A stretch of 64,000 nt of DNA from Bolinopsis microptera (Eukaryota; Ctenophora; Tentaculata; Lobata; Bolinopsidae): the NCBI RefSeq assembly GCF_026151205.1, contig NC_087072.1, forward strand, positions 9,545,669-9,609,668. Direction: 5' to 3'. The notes beneath the pieces were generated by a model that saw only the letters and a program-made list of their open reading frames with translations, made no database searches and had not been told where the DNA came from. Shown piece after piece: positions 1-11,800 of this stretch. Position 1 is the first letter of the stretch. Every line of letters begins with the position of its first letter. The position numbers were made by a program, and so were the translations under genes.

Positions 1-243
1 AGAAATAGTCACATGGACTCTCTATGTTTTGTAAGCTCTATCTCACCTCGAGCAAGCTCCAACGCTTTTGCCAAGAATTTCTTCTATAGGACCCACACTA
101 AGTGGAATCACATTCCTCTAGATATCCGTGAGATAGAGAGTATCACTGATTTTAAAAGTAAACTTTCCACTTACATGTGGGGGAAAATTATCCCGGTGGA
201 TTCGGACTCTGAACTTGACTATTCAATAGAAACAAATCCGTAA
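1..243 (+). mobile_element. 3' end of a LINE ORF2 (C-terminal tail)
   Basis: The frame is open from base 1 to the stop at 241-243. The peptide contains FYRTHTKWNHIPLDIRE followed by a basic DFKSKLSTYMW end, the pattern of the last 60-80 residues of CR1/L2/Jockey-type LINE reverse transcriptases (an F-x-R-x3-xWN-x-LP block and a final 'F K x L K x Y L' helix). The element must start upstream of the window. Bases 244 to about 595 look like its 3' untranslated region and end near an AATAAA at about 570. The clade is not determinable from this piece. Confidence 0.6.
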
Positions 244-1492
244 AATAGTTTATTCAAGATTATCTATTCTTGATGTCTGCATTCACATATTTCTCAATTT
301 CATCTCACAGCACAATATTTTATGAATTGATTGAATGGGTGTGTGATTTTGTTTAAAGTAACTTATTACAATTTTATAAGGGCCCATGCTTGTGCAGGAG
401 CTGCATTTGCACTCAATATCTGTGTTTTGGTGACCCTCAGGTCCTTTGGTTACATACATTTTGTCCGAGACAATTTCAACTTTGACAATCCATGCTTAGA
501 GGACAATATTATATTTAACTAATTCATTGTGTAAACTTGTATGTAATTGACTGATTTGAAAGATTTCAATAAAAAATATATGTGTATAGTGGTTTTAAAA
601 TTATTTATATTATTAGACATTAGTCATACTGCATATTCATTAAGGAACTTCATAAACGTGGCCATATTACAATAAATTGCCAACAGGGGGCTTTATTTTA
701 AGATATTTTATGGAGAGTCACGTTTATTGACCTGCCAATTTTAGTCTGGTTGCTCAGACTAGCATACTTTCACGATCTTGTAAACAGACAGAACTAAACG
801 TAAATTCAAGTTCTGCGCCTTTAAATTGTTTTAAAAGAACATTCTATCCAGAACTGAGAACATGATATCGTTTCAATTTTATGTGATTCCCGAACTTCAC
901 AATTCCTGAAAAGGGTCTTCTGTTGGACAGTTATTGGGGCCGCGCGTTTATTATTACAGATGGTACAGCGCAGCACGTACGAAATTATAGCAAAATTTGT
1001 AACTAGTCGGTGGCGTAGCATGTGTTTGCCGCCTTAACTATATAATATCATTCAGCAGTCCATGGCCGCTAGCTGTCGCACCGTCTATATAATATTCCGC
1101 CACCCCAGAGGTCCCATTAACGCTGTTTATCCTGGAATACGCTAGACTTCAACCTTTTTAACTGACAAATCTCCCGTTCCTTAACCTTTTTACTAGTTAA
1201 ATGATTGGATTGCAAATTTAAAAGCTGATCGTAGAATAGTTAATCAAATTAAAAATAAATTAACAGTCTTAATTATTAAAAATCGTATTAGAAATCTGTT
1301 TATGCTATCACTTCCAACTGGGTGACAGCAAATAAATACTAGAACTGGAATTTCAAAACAGGAATAAATACTTTCAACTGCCCAAATAAGTCTTGATTGT
1401 TTAATTGGACGGTGATGAAAATATCAGTTCCGCAAGGCAATATGTAAAACGAATATAACCCGAATATACTGTACTCTTCTATAAGTATGAAC
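244..1492. other. Intergenic, no gene seen
   Basis: This is AT-rich sequence after the LINE tail. The only ORFs are 60-66 codons (331-522 plus, 821-1021 minus) with no recognisable motif. The right end should contain the 3' UTR of the minus-strand PHD gene that stops at 1493. Confidence 0.5.
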
Positions 1493-3241
1493 TCAATCCA
1501 GCTCTATGACCTCTGGCTCACTGTCATCTGTAGAACACAAATTCGTGTTATCAATACTGACAACACTGTCGTCCGAATCATCACCGTTGTTCTTTTCAGA
1601 CAACTCCACTTTCCCCCTTATTTTACGGCACCAACTACAGGAGTAACTATCAGGAATATTATCTTTATCCACATTGACACAGAACCCGTGCTGCCACTTG
1701 TGACATACGTCACACTCTATCATAAACCCACCACTGGTGCTCTTGCCACAGTCACATGACACGATACACACAGATGTCTCTGAGTTGGCTATACTCCTCC
1801 CACTTTTCTGTTCCATCCCAACCTCCATATGTCTCCTGCACTTGCTGCACGCCACACTGATCCACGCTTTGTAACAGTGGATCAGGATAGACGCAACCTC
1901 TGAGTTCGTTTCCATCCCCAGTTCATCCTTTAGTTTGAGCCACTGGTTGGTTGAAGACCCCAGGTTCAATGGTCTGACTCCACCACGCTTTGAGACACTC
2001 TGTCCGTTTACTGGGAGAGGTTCTCTCACACCACCTGTGAAGTGCCTGTCAAACAGTTCAGAGGTTATTAGAACTGTTAGCGAGGGTGGTGTTTGGCTGA
2101 ACATTCTAGAGTTATCCTGCATCACTTCTTCTGTCAGCATTTTGATAACATCCACGTTATGTACCGGTCCTTTCACCTTGATTAGATGATGTTCATACAA
2201 ATCTTTCACTATCTTTTTCAGATTGTTATCAATAACTTGCTTCCCACGAGCGTTTGTATTACTTGAAAACTGTTTTGAATACCGCCAGTTTTTAAGGAAT
2301 ATGTTAGAAAATAGTCTATAACGTTTGAGATTAACCCCAGATGATTCACGCGTTGCTTGAATCAATATCCGTTTAATATCGTAAAATTTATCAGATTTGT
2401 CTAGTTCTGTTGATTTATCTACCATAGAGGATTCCGTTCCGACTGGTGTATCGTCAGTGATCAGATATGGGGTTTCAGCGCTCGTTATATCTGGTTTACT
2501 AGAATCACTGATTTTTCTTTGTTTACTAGAATAAGTTTTTTTACTAAGCTTTCGTTTCCGGGTATCATGAGTTCCATCAGTTTTAAAATGCTTCGCGACA
2601 TGTTCTGGTAAGGATTGAGGAACGCAGTTAATAACAGGCCTGAGAAGTCTCGGTGAAAATCTGGGTTCATCTAAAATATCTTCATTTTCATTCTCTTCTG
2701 TAAATGCCATGGGATAATCGGGACCCTTATCTTCACGTCCCGCTACTATTTCAGTTTCATCAGAGAAACTATTCTTATGAGAGATTGACTCTCTATCAGT
2801 ATTACTGATTGTCATCTCATCTGGCTCTAAGAAGCCTAACAGTTCATCCCTATCACTATTAAAATTAACACTTAATTTTGAATCTGAAGCTGGGCTGTTC
2901 AGCACAACGTTTGTTTCTGATAGTTCACTTTCATCGAACAGGGAATCTTTACATTTTTCTGTAATATCCGTAGTTAAATTAGTGGCAGAAATTTCAGTGT
3001 CATTGTTGTGAGATTTATCTTTCTGAGGAAGGGTACTGGAGTCTTCTTTAGAGATTGTGTCTGTAGGAGGAACAGTAGGTTCATCAACAACATGCTCTGA
3101 AGGCGAGGTTACAGGGTTAAAGGATGGGCAGTTGTCATCACCAGTTTTAGATTCTGTAGTTTTATCTTCTGAGAGAACTGGAGCTTTGACAGGATTTTTT
3201 TCAGAAAGTTCATTTGAGTGATCTTCGGCAGCGGCCATCAT
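1493..3241 (-). CDS. PHD-finger protein, 582 aa
   Basis: One long exon opens with ATG-ATG (MMAAAEDHS) directly after a splice-acceptor-like CATTTTAG, so a 5' untranslated exon probably lies upstream. Residues 1-270 are Ser/Thr/Asp/Glu-rich and low in complexity. A basic stretch (RKRKLSKK, about 245) suggests nuclear localisation. Residues about 290-360 and 430-470 look folded but I do not recognise them. A C4HC3 PHD finger at about 488-537 shows CDC, CDVCHKWQH, FC and CSWC, the spacing seen in KMT2E/SETD5/PHF20-type fingers that bind methylated histone H3. The tail is acidic. The PHD call is firm. The orthologue is not identified, and no SET domain is visible. Confidence 0.85.
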   Translation of the reverse strand: MMAAAEDHSNELSEKNPVKAPVLSEDKTTESKTGDDNCPSFNPVTSPSEHVVDEPTVPPTDTISKEDSSTLPQKDKSHNNDTEISATNLTTDITEKCKDSLFDESELSETNVVLNSPASDSKLSVNFNSDRDELLGFLEPDEMTISNTDRESISHKNSFSDETEIVAGREDKGPDYPMAFTEENENEDILDEPRFSPRLLRPVINCVPQSLPEHVAKHFKTDGTHDTRKRKLSKKTYSSKQRKISDSSKPDITSAETPYLITDDTPVGTESSMVDKSTELDKSDKFYDIKRILIQATRESSGVNLKRYRLFSNIFLKNWRYSKQFSSNTNARGKQVIDNNLKKIVKDLYEHHLIKVKGPVHNVDVIKMLTEEVMQDNSRMFSQTPPSLTVLITSELFDRHFTGGVREPLPVNGQSVSKRGGVRPLNLGSSTNQWLKLKDELGMETNSEVASILIHCYKAWISVACSKCRRHMEVGMEQKSGRSIANSETSVCIVSCDCGKSTSGGFMIECDVCHKWQHGFCVNVDKDNIPDSYSCSWCRKIRGKVELSEKNNGDDSDDSVVSIDNTNLCSTDDSEPEVIELD

Positions 3242-4027
3242 CTAAAATGTTAGTGGAGAGTGAATACAAAAGTGTTAAAATTTCATTACATTCTAGTTAT
3301 ACGATTAGCATGGATGCTGTTAATGAGCGGTACAGTCCAAAATTAAAAGAAAGATTTCCGATGTAATTTTCAAAAAAGTTGAAGTAACACACCATACGTA
3401 ATGTTTGTGATAATTTGTAAATTTTTTGGGAAATCTAATAATGACAAAAACTGTGCATCTCAAAACCGATAAGGAACTTGATAGCGTAATTCTAGCTTCC
3501 AAAATTAGATAAATCCTAAATAAATAAATCTAACAAAAATACCACTACCAGTAAATAGCGTTATTTTAACTTCTACAATCCGATTAATTAAAAACTAAAA
3601 ACACCATACTATACACACCAATACGATAAGGAGTTCCGAATCTCTCGATGCTGTTGCAATATAAAACTAGTCGACGTCAATCACCGAATTTAAAATAATC
3701 TATATTTACATTCTGCTTTGCGTGGACGAGTCAGGGTAAACTAATACAAAAATAAACAATTTTACAAACCAAATTTCACCATGAATAATTATTAACTACA
3801 ATGACGTAAAAACTAAAATGAATGAAAGCATACAAAATGATAGAGTTATTACTAATAACTTATTAGGTTTAAAAGATATTTAATTTTGGGTAAAATCGTG
3901 ATAAAAAGGCTTCCAGTCAAATTAGTTGTAATATACAGAAATAAATTAATAACGAAATGTCTGGATCAGCAGTTCTGAAACTACACTAAACAGCGAGGTT
4001 GATAAAAGTTGTTTATAAATTTTACTT
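3242..4027. other. Intergenic between PHD gene and RNF146 3' end
   Basis: AT-rich and without a coding signal on either strand. It should hold the PHD gene promoter or 5' UTR and the 3' UTR of the RNF146-like gene. Confidence 0.5.
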
Positions 4028-6321
4028 TCAGACAGGGGTGCCGCCACGTGATCTGCTGTTGTTATGCCGTCTTGGTTTCACAATTCCTGCCACGCCCTTT
4101 TTATCTGCTATCTGCTTATCTCTCTTGAGTCGGCGCTGGATGTGCGGGTTATCTTTTCTTCTCTGGCACTGCAATGCGATAATTATTGCAATTGGTGCGA
4201 TTACGTACCTTAAAAACTACCTATATATGTGAATTACTTGTAGATTTTGTTACACTTACACATATACTATTATTCTTTTGGACTTACCATAGCATCAAGG
4301 TCGATGATGAAGATGAATCCTGCGATCATAAGTTCTAATATTTTGGGTTCGTCACTTGCTGGCTCGTTATATTTGTCTTCTATTTGCTGAGCAGTTCTGA
4401 CATCAAACTCCCACCACCCTCCATTTCTACCTGCAAAATATCTAATTAGTACCAGAAAACTGAAAAGCGGACGAGATTCTGAGTTTCCATTTTTAATGTC
4501 AGTTAATATGTAAATGACTCCTATACTAATAGTGTATCAGTAATAAGAATGAAACCTAACACCGGAAAATAAGTTTTATGACAGGCTAGTAGTATTGTAT
4601 AACGAACAGGTAAATGTAAGAAGGCTTCTTACCTTCGTAATACCACTTATCATCGGCAACCTCCTCAAGAGAATTATCTTCAGAACTTGAAGATTCATTG
4701 ATTACCTCCGGGTGTAATATATAGTTCCTCGGTAGAGGTGCTCTGCATAATGCACATGAGTTTGTACCGTTGTGCACCGCTCCCTACACGATAAATTAGT
4801 TCGTGATAGTGTTACAAAAACATACGATTTTACGGAAGTAACAAGTAAATATGTACATATGACAAGCTTAATCAAATTATACATGTTACCATTAAAATGG
4901 ATGTAAATATAGCAATTGACTGTTCGCATACCTTGATGCAGAGGAAGCAGAAGATATGATTACAGGGTAGCTTGACAGGTTGTAGTGCTGTTTGCAAACA
5001 TATCGAACACTCCGGCTTATCTGTGAGGATACAGAGTTATTTTTAGCAGGATGTTCCAGATTCAACACATTGCTTCAGAGTTCAGACTATCCAATCATGG
5101 TATATCCCATTGCCAACAGAGATAGAAATGACAACTCTCAATTTATAGTACATTTTAAAACACGAGGTAAGCTCACCAGATTTAGGGGACAGAGGTTGAG
5201 AATTGATATCAGCACAAGTTGTCGGCTCAGTTGGTGAAAACTCGAAGGATGAAGAGGCCTGTTTGCTGGTACTAGCTTCTTGAGAAAATGTTTCGGTGTC
5301 GTCCAGCGACAGAACTGACACGTCTAGATTGGACCCCGTGCTGCGGTTAGGGCGATTATACACCTCATAAAGTTACATTTGTTGATTGCTAACTTGCTGA
5401 TTTGATTGTTCTGTATTCAATGGTATCGCAGGTGTCACGTCGATCTACGTTACCGGTGTATAATAATGAGCAGTCAAACTGACCAAGATTGTCATTGCGC
5501 GCGCGCGACACAAAACTGCTATAGTAAATGCTTTCTTGTTGGATTTTACTAACAATTTTAGAAAAAATGTAGAGTGCTGAAAAAGCAAATCCGCGCGTTC
5601 CATACATCTCTGGCACCCTCTGCACCGGGACCACATTCTAACTCGGTGTGAGTTGGTATGGACACTAATAATAGTTCACATACATTCCGTGTTTGGTAGG
5701 TAGACTTACAAGTTAGGCCTCCCCTCCCTGAAGGCGATCTGCGACTCAGTTCAGTGATTTGTTTGCTGTTCGACGAGTTAGGTAACTATTACACATCGTT
5801 TCAACGTGGCATGCTATCCGCTCTTATTGACATATTTTACACACAATAACAAATAACAATAGAACTAACCTATCTCTTTTCGACATGGAGCGTTTCTTCT
5901 TCTTCTTAGAAATTCTACCGTTCTGGGTGCTAGACAAAGTTTGCTCAGAGTTAGTCTTTACTCCTCTGCTGGCTATTTCCTGGGTGTAATCGATGTTCAT
6001 CGCATGACGTAATTGATAAATGTATACGACAATTTAAACATGATTAAGATTACAGTTAAAAGTTTCAACCTTGATCATCGATCAAATGACCGACGACTGT
6101 GTCTGTAATATCTGGAAGTTTAAAAGTTTACATTTCTACTGTTTGGATTTTGAAACAAAATACTATCGACTACGATGTAGTTTATTTGAGAGTGACACAA
6201 TATACAAAATATGGTAGAAGTTGAATGAAGCAAAACGAAAACAAACAAGATATTATGAAGGAGCACATACCTGACTATTAGAGCCAGCCTTTTCTTGACT
6301 TCTAGTTACAACTCTACCCAT
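4028..6321 (-). CDS. RNF146: RNF146 (Iduna)-like PAR-dependent E3 ubiquitin ligase, 282 aa, 7 coding exons
   Basis: Exons on the minus strand are 6271-6321, 5870-5979, 5177-5340, 4932-5020, 4633-4783, 4288-4430 and 4028-4168. Each junction is GT-AG with matching phase, and the total is 849 bp, an exact multiple of three. The N-terminus is [17 protein letters not shown], then a lysine-rich and serine-rich linker. The RING finger is C-S-I-C ... [11 protein letters not shown] ... CALCRAPLP, and the WWE domain follows at once ([14 protein letters not shown] ... [12 protein letters not shown]), then a basic [11 protein letters not shown] segment and KKGVAGIV. This RING-WWE order is diagnostic of RNF146, in which WWE binds iso-ADP-ribose and the RING ubiquitinates PARylated targets such as axin. 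The C-terminus is shorter than in vertebrates. The weakest point is the acceptor at 5341-5342; the phase supports it. Confidence 0.92.
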
Positions 6322-7766
6322 CGTAACATGTGTAAACTGAACATGCTACAAAAAGTGGTCGATTAGGATGTGATTATCGATCAATCATTTGAAATTATCT
6401 TCCAATTAGCAATATATATATCTTGAATAATATTTCATGCCATTGAATAATATTTCATGCCATAAAAAATTGAAACCCAATAACAGCACCAAACATGAGT
6501 TGTATAGGTTCGTTGAAGCAATGAAGCAATAAAACACCAGATATTATTGCAAAAAGATAGTATGAAATGAAATTTACAATAATCTTACGTATCTTGAGTT
6601 CAGATAATCTTGTAATATTTAAACTTTTTTTTCCTTTTTTTCTTGCTTTATTAATGAAAGCTTGGCGACAGCATTTGAATGTCTTATTTTAGATGATACT
6701 GATAAAAATAAAGTAACTTTACTTTAAAAACATTAAAACAGTCTTTTTCTGAATAAAAAAACAAGATAAATACTAATCAGGTGATTATAGAAATTCCCTC
6801 TGAGCGAATATGACTTGTTAAAAAAACAAAGACTGAAGACAGCACATTGAGAAATACCCTCAAAATATGGTAGAAGGGAAACATGCAGCATAATAAAACG
6901 ATCCTTACAGCTTTGATGTATTATATGGAGAACTAAATAATGAGCTCGTCGGATGGAAATGGTAACAGCAAAGAAAATGAAGAATTGGGAGTGGCGCAGA
7001 TGAAAGCTTAATTTAGAACTTGGAGGCGGGCGGTGGTACCATTAGTCGTACAGGACGTGGAACCATATAAATATTTAATTACATTGCAACATGAATTACA
7101 GCTGACCCTCCAAAATAGCTTTAATGAAGTAGAAATTATTGGATTTTAGATAATGCATCAGCAGTGAACACTGAACAGTATTCATTTTCAAACATAGTCA
7201 TATTCAGAGAGAACCGCTTCACCCTGAATTTTCTGAAGATGGTACTATGACACACCAATATAAATACATTGTACACTACAATGAAGACTTACTTGACTCG
7301 TAGGGACTACCATACTTTGCACGTGCAATGTGCATCCAGTACAACGTTGCATTGAGTACCTATAAGACATTTGAGGTTCCAAGCTGCTTCACCGTTCGTA
7401 TTCCATCAGTCTAAAGAATCACATTCGGCTAGTGATCCAGCAATGGACTCCACGTCAGAATCCAACATTTTCAGAATATCTGAGATGAACTGTAATATTA
7501 TAGAAAATCCCAAAAAATACTCCATATTATTGTGATGATGGGTTTTTTTAAAACATGAAATTTCCACTAAAGTACTGAAAAAGTTACGTTAAATTCATTG
7601 AATCGTCAAACAACCTATTATATAATTACTCCATATTATATAATTACCTCCATTATATAATTAATTAAACTATAAGTAACCTGGAGAGGCGTTGTCCTCA
7701 ATCCTGCCAAGTCCGATAGGAATAAAATCATCTCCATCAAAGTAGGGTCTATCCACGTCCATTGCA
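6322..7766. other. Intergenic with small direct repeats
   Basis: No gene is visible. A perfect 20-bp tandem duplication sits at 6423-6462 (two units). An AT-rich repeat around a TATATAATTA core lies at 7615-7668. Bases just left of 6500 should include the RNF146 promoter or 5' UTR. Confidence 0.5.
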
Positions 7767-8290
7767 TTGTCAACTGTAGGAAGAGAATGTTACAGACTCA
7801 ACAACGCCATCGACGAATCCACAGACAGAATCAAATCAGCCCCTGCACATCATGCCCTGACCACCGGCCACACCATCTCCTGGAACAATATTGAAGTCCT
7901 CAAATCCCTCACCTCACGCTCCCAACTTGACCTCACAGAACACGCAGCTATACAAATACGACAACCAGCTATGAACAGAACAGACCGCGCACCCAAATGT
8001 AGTTCCCTCTGGGACCCCATTCTTCCTAAAATTGCCAAATCCTTAAAGTCCAGACCATCTGGCATTTCCTTCTCAACCTCAACAGAAGACTAAATTTTTA
8101 TTGACATTGTACTGTAATTTTCACTTTCCCACCCACACCTCCCCCACCCTCCATCCCTGACACCACTCAATCACATATAAGCATTGTCCACCACATCACA
8201 TTCAGCTGACGACGATTAACACATGTTTATTGAAAGCTTCTACAAGTTAAATCATCGTATCTCTTATATGTTTTTAACCCAACTCCACTC
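7767..8290 (+). mobile_element. Penelope-like element 3' fragment with GIY-YIG endonuclease end
   Basis: The frame 7767-8093 encodes RIKSAPAHHALTTGHTISWN ... LTEHAAIQIRQPAMNRTD ... LWDPIL. This matches the C-terminal half of the GIY-YIG endonuclease that closes canonical Penelope proteins: H-x5-GH-x-ISW, then E-x3-I with MN, then W-x2-IL. The GIY and YIG strands themselves and the reverse transcriptase are missing, so the copy is 5' truncated. About 200 bp of 3' sequence follows, including GCTGACGA near 8207. The copy is probably dead. It is separate from the Penelope RT at 12.1-13.3 kb. Confidence 0.6.
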
Positions 8291-8859
8291 AGAAGAGATA
8301 TGATCTAGGCACATTGTGCGATGACTGAAGCGCTACGTGAAGAGCGCTGCACTGATGCGCTGACCTGTGCACACTGCACGGAGCAGTGCACTACTAACCG
8401 CTTAATTGCACTGAACAGAGGCCACCACAACGAATAACATTGTGAATCGTAAATTGTAAAGATCTTACTTTATATGGAACAATTTACACGCATTTATTTG
8501 TTTTATTTGACAGATCTAGCTATGAAATTGGCAGAAATCAAGCAGAGTCAGCATTCTTTTTGTCGATTTGAACTATGAGAGAAAGCATAAAAATAATAAA
8601 CTCATACCTCAGTCCCTGAAGCTATCAAGGATTAATCACAGGAATGTAATATTGAAATAAGTGATTCATCACACCGCATCACATTCATGAAATTTACTAC
8701 CGCTCGAAAGGATTTCAACCATTTACCCATTTTATAGGTACAGTTTAACGAACAGCTCGAAAGATTAGCGCATTACTTAAGCAATCAGTCGCAGTTTATC
8801 TGTTCTTAGAAGTCAGTTTACAGCGAGCCCAGAACAACAAAAGATCTTAACATGGGATA

Positions 8860-11800
8860 CTAACTGGAGCTAAAAGAGTAAGTCCGGGTCCTGAGTATCT
8901 TCTGGTGTAGCAAGGTGCACTCAGTGTCCAGACAGAAACCAGTGGTGAAGTGAGTTTCACAGTCACGTGTGTGTCGCTTTGTACAGTTAGTTCCTTTCTC
9001 ACAGTGACCCTGTATCACGTGACTCATTAAACGAAGTTGACAGTTCAACTAGGTTGCAGTCTAACTAGGTTAACTAGGTAGACTGATTGGGTTTATATTT
9101 AGGTTCCCTAATTATGGTTCCCTAATTATAATTAGGTTCCCTACTTATAATTAGGGAACCATAATTAGGGTTCCCTACTTATGTTCCCAAGCAGTTGTCC
9201 AAATTGGGTGTGTCCAGTAGGCCAGTAGCCATTTACAAAGTAAGGTGACCCTACAAAGTTCTTATCTGTTAAGAACCTTTACTGATAAACTAAATTTTAA
9301 AAATAATTCTACCACCTAGATTTGGTAATGGTTAACGGATGGTTATCAAAATCCAGACAGCAAATGAAATATTATGTGATTTTTGCAGCCGACTGAACAA
9401 ATATTAGACAGTTCCACTGCCTTCACATTTCTTGAATTTCAGTCTTTATGACCGCTCATTATGTGCTGGAAATTATAGCCAACGGAACTCATACTGTATA
9501 GAGAAACATTTTACATTCATTATGTTACATAATATGTAATATGATTACAACATATTATGAGCGTGTGATTAGGGTGTATCAATATTCAATGTAGTCATGA
9601 TTTGAATATTTTACATAAACTAGGTGTTCTAATTTATCAGGTCCCAAAAGCATCAAATCCTTTACAAGTTTATATATTAGAGATTATTTATTAGAAGTAC
9701 TAGCAGGAACCTGTTCAAACCCTAAAGGGCTAAAGTGGTGTCAAGAGTCAACAATATTTATCTATTTTGCGATTTTGACACCACTTGCTGGTCCAAATTT
9801 TGGAACCTTAAGTTTTTATTCCTTGGCCAATTTTTTATTTTTTATTTCTTCATACTGGTCAAAAAGACATAAAACCCATATAAAAGCATAAGACCCGTAT
9901 ATATCTCGCGGTTTTCGCGGAAAGTTGTGTTAAAGTTGATGTCGTGGTGTCAGTAAAATGGCAACATATATGCCTATTATAAATATATCGTCTCACTTTA
10001 TATATAGTAAGAGAAGGAAGAAATAAAAGGGATAATAATATTTAACAAAACAATGATTAAATCGACTTTAAATGGTTCTGAACTACTTACAGCAGTAAAC
10101 TTCTCACAGACAGGTACATCAATACCCAATTTAACGTGTAGAAACGGACAGTCTTCTTTGGAGCACTTGTTAGCGTAGAAGTATAGACAGAGCGGCATCT
10201 TCTCCTTTATCAGCTGTGATAGTAGGATAATTGATTGGATATTATGAGAGCTAAATAATTCAGTAAATCAACAGCAGAGTGTATGTTTTTAGAATTTCTC
10301 GACAAGAATAACTCTCTATTCGAGAATCAGTACGGATTCCGACCAGGAAGATCATGTGAGCACGCACTTCTCAATGCTCAGAGCTCTATTCTGCATTCTC
10401 TAAATAAGAACCAAATAGCACTTTTATTACTTTTAGACTATAGCAAGGCATTTGACGTCCTAGATCACGCGACATTACTCAGGAAACTTGAGCATTACGG
10501 TATTCGTGGCATTGCGTTGAAATGGTTCGAGTCATACCTCAGTGGTCGCAGTCAATTTGTTTCCCTAAACGGCTCCAATTCATCATTAGAATCTATGATA
10601 TACGGTGTTCCACAAGGGAGCATATTAGGCCCCCTGCTCTTTGTCATATATATCAATGACTTACCAGGAATCAGTAACCTAGCTAAATTTATATTATACG
10701 CAGACGACGCAAACATTGTTATCACCGGATCAAATGTACAAGACATTATATCCAAAGAAACCACCTCACTGACGTGTTGATAAAATGGGTTAACTCGAAC
10801 GGCCAAGCTCATAATCTGAAGAAGACTTGCTATATGGTATTTTCAAAAAGACGGGTAGATCTATCGTCTCTACAAGTAAGTATCGACAACTCTCCTATAG
10901 AACGCAAAACGGAGGCCAGGTTTTTAGGAGTTATCGTCGACGACAAACTAAAATGGGCCAGCCACATCCGAGCCGTCAAAACAAAAATGTCACGGTTTAT
11001 AGGTATTATGTTCAAAATAAAACGCAAATTACCAATCAAAGCACGCTTACAGATCTTCCAAAGTTTTGTACAATCTCACTTAAATTTCTGTTCACTAGTT
11101 TGGGGCTTTGCTGCAAAATCCCATATTGAATCACTGTTCACTAAACAAAAGCAGGGAATACGAGCAGTTATGCCGGGCTACGTGAATTACTATTACAAGG
11201 ACGGTAAGCTTCCGGATCATACTAAAACTACGTTTAAAGAGTACGAAATATTATCTGTACACGGGGTCATCATAAAAAATGCTCTGACTCTGATGCACAA
11301 GATAACTTACATGCCTGGCCTTCTGCCGTCGTCGATAAAAGACTTATTTCCTCCCGATATACCAAAGTATGGCACGTCTTATGACGACAATATCGACTGG
11401 CTAACAACGTTCTCTCAACCAGATCTACGCGCTAGTGTTCTGTATAAAGGTCCTATATTAGCTATTACCGAGCACAACATTAGTCGCATAACTTGCCCAT
11501 CTAGCATTTTCTCAATAAGCATATATAAGAAATCAGCGAAGTGTGTAATGATAGAACTACAAAGCTCAGGAAACGATGAAGAATGGCCACCTTTTCTGTT
11601 ACATAATTTACCCGGGCTACGTAAATCGACAAGATCAGGCACACAACAAATCAACTACCGAGAATAAACTAAGGAATAAATAAAACCAGACGGTTAGCAC
11701 ACTAGTCACTATCAACCATATGCCACTTTTTTCACTGCCCATTCACTGTCATATTAATAGCATCATATAGATAGCGCTAGCAGGTGCTGATAAGACATGG

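Noticed and set aside
331..522. 63-codon plus-strand ORF after the first LINE tail
   Set aside because: No motif or splice context, and it lies where the LINE 3' UTR should be.
3999..4232. 77-codon plus-strand ORF
   Set aside because: It is the antisense shadow of the last RNF146 exon (4028-4168).
9061..9180. A CRISPR-like array in the CCCTAATTAT repeats
   Set aside because: Units are contiguous and inverted, without regular spacers, inside a eukaryotic intron.
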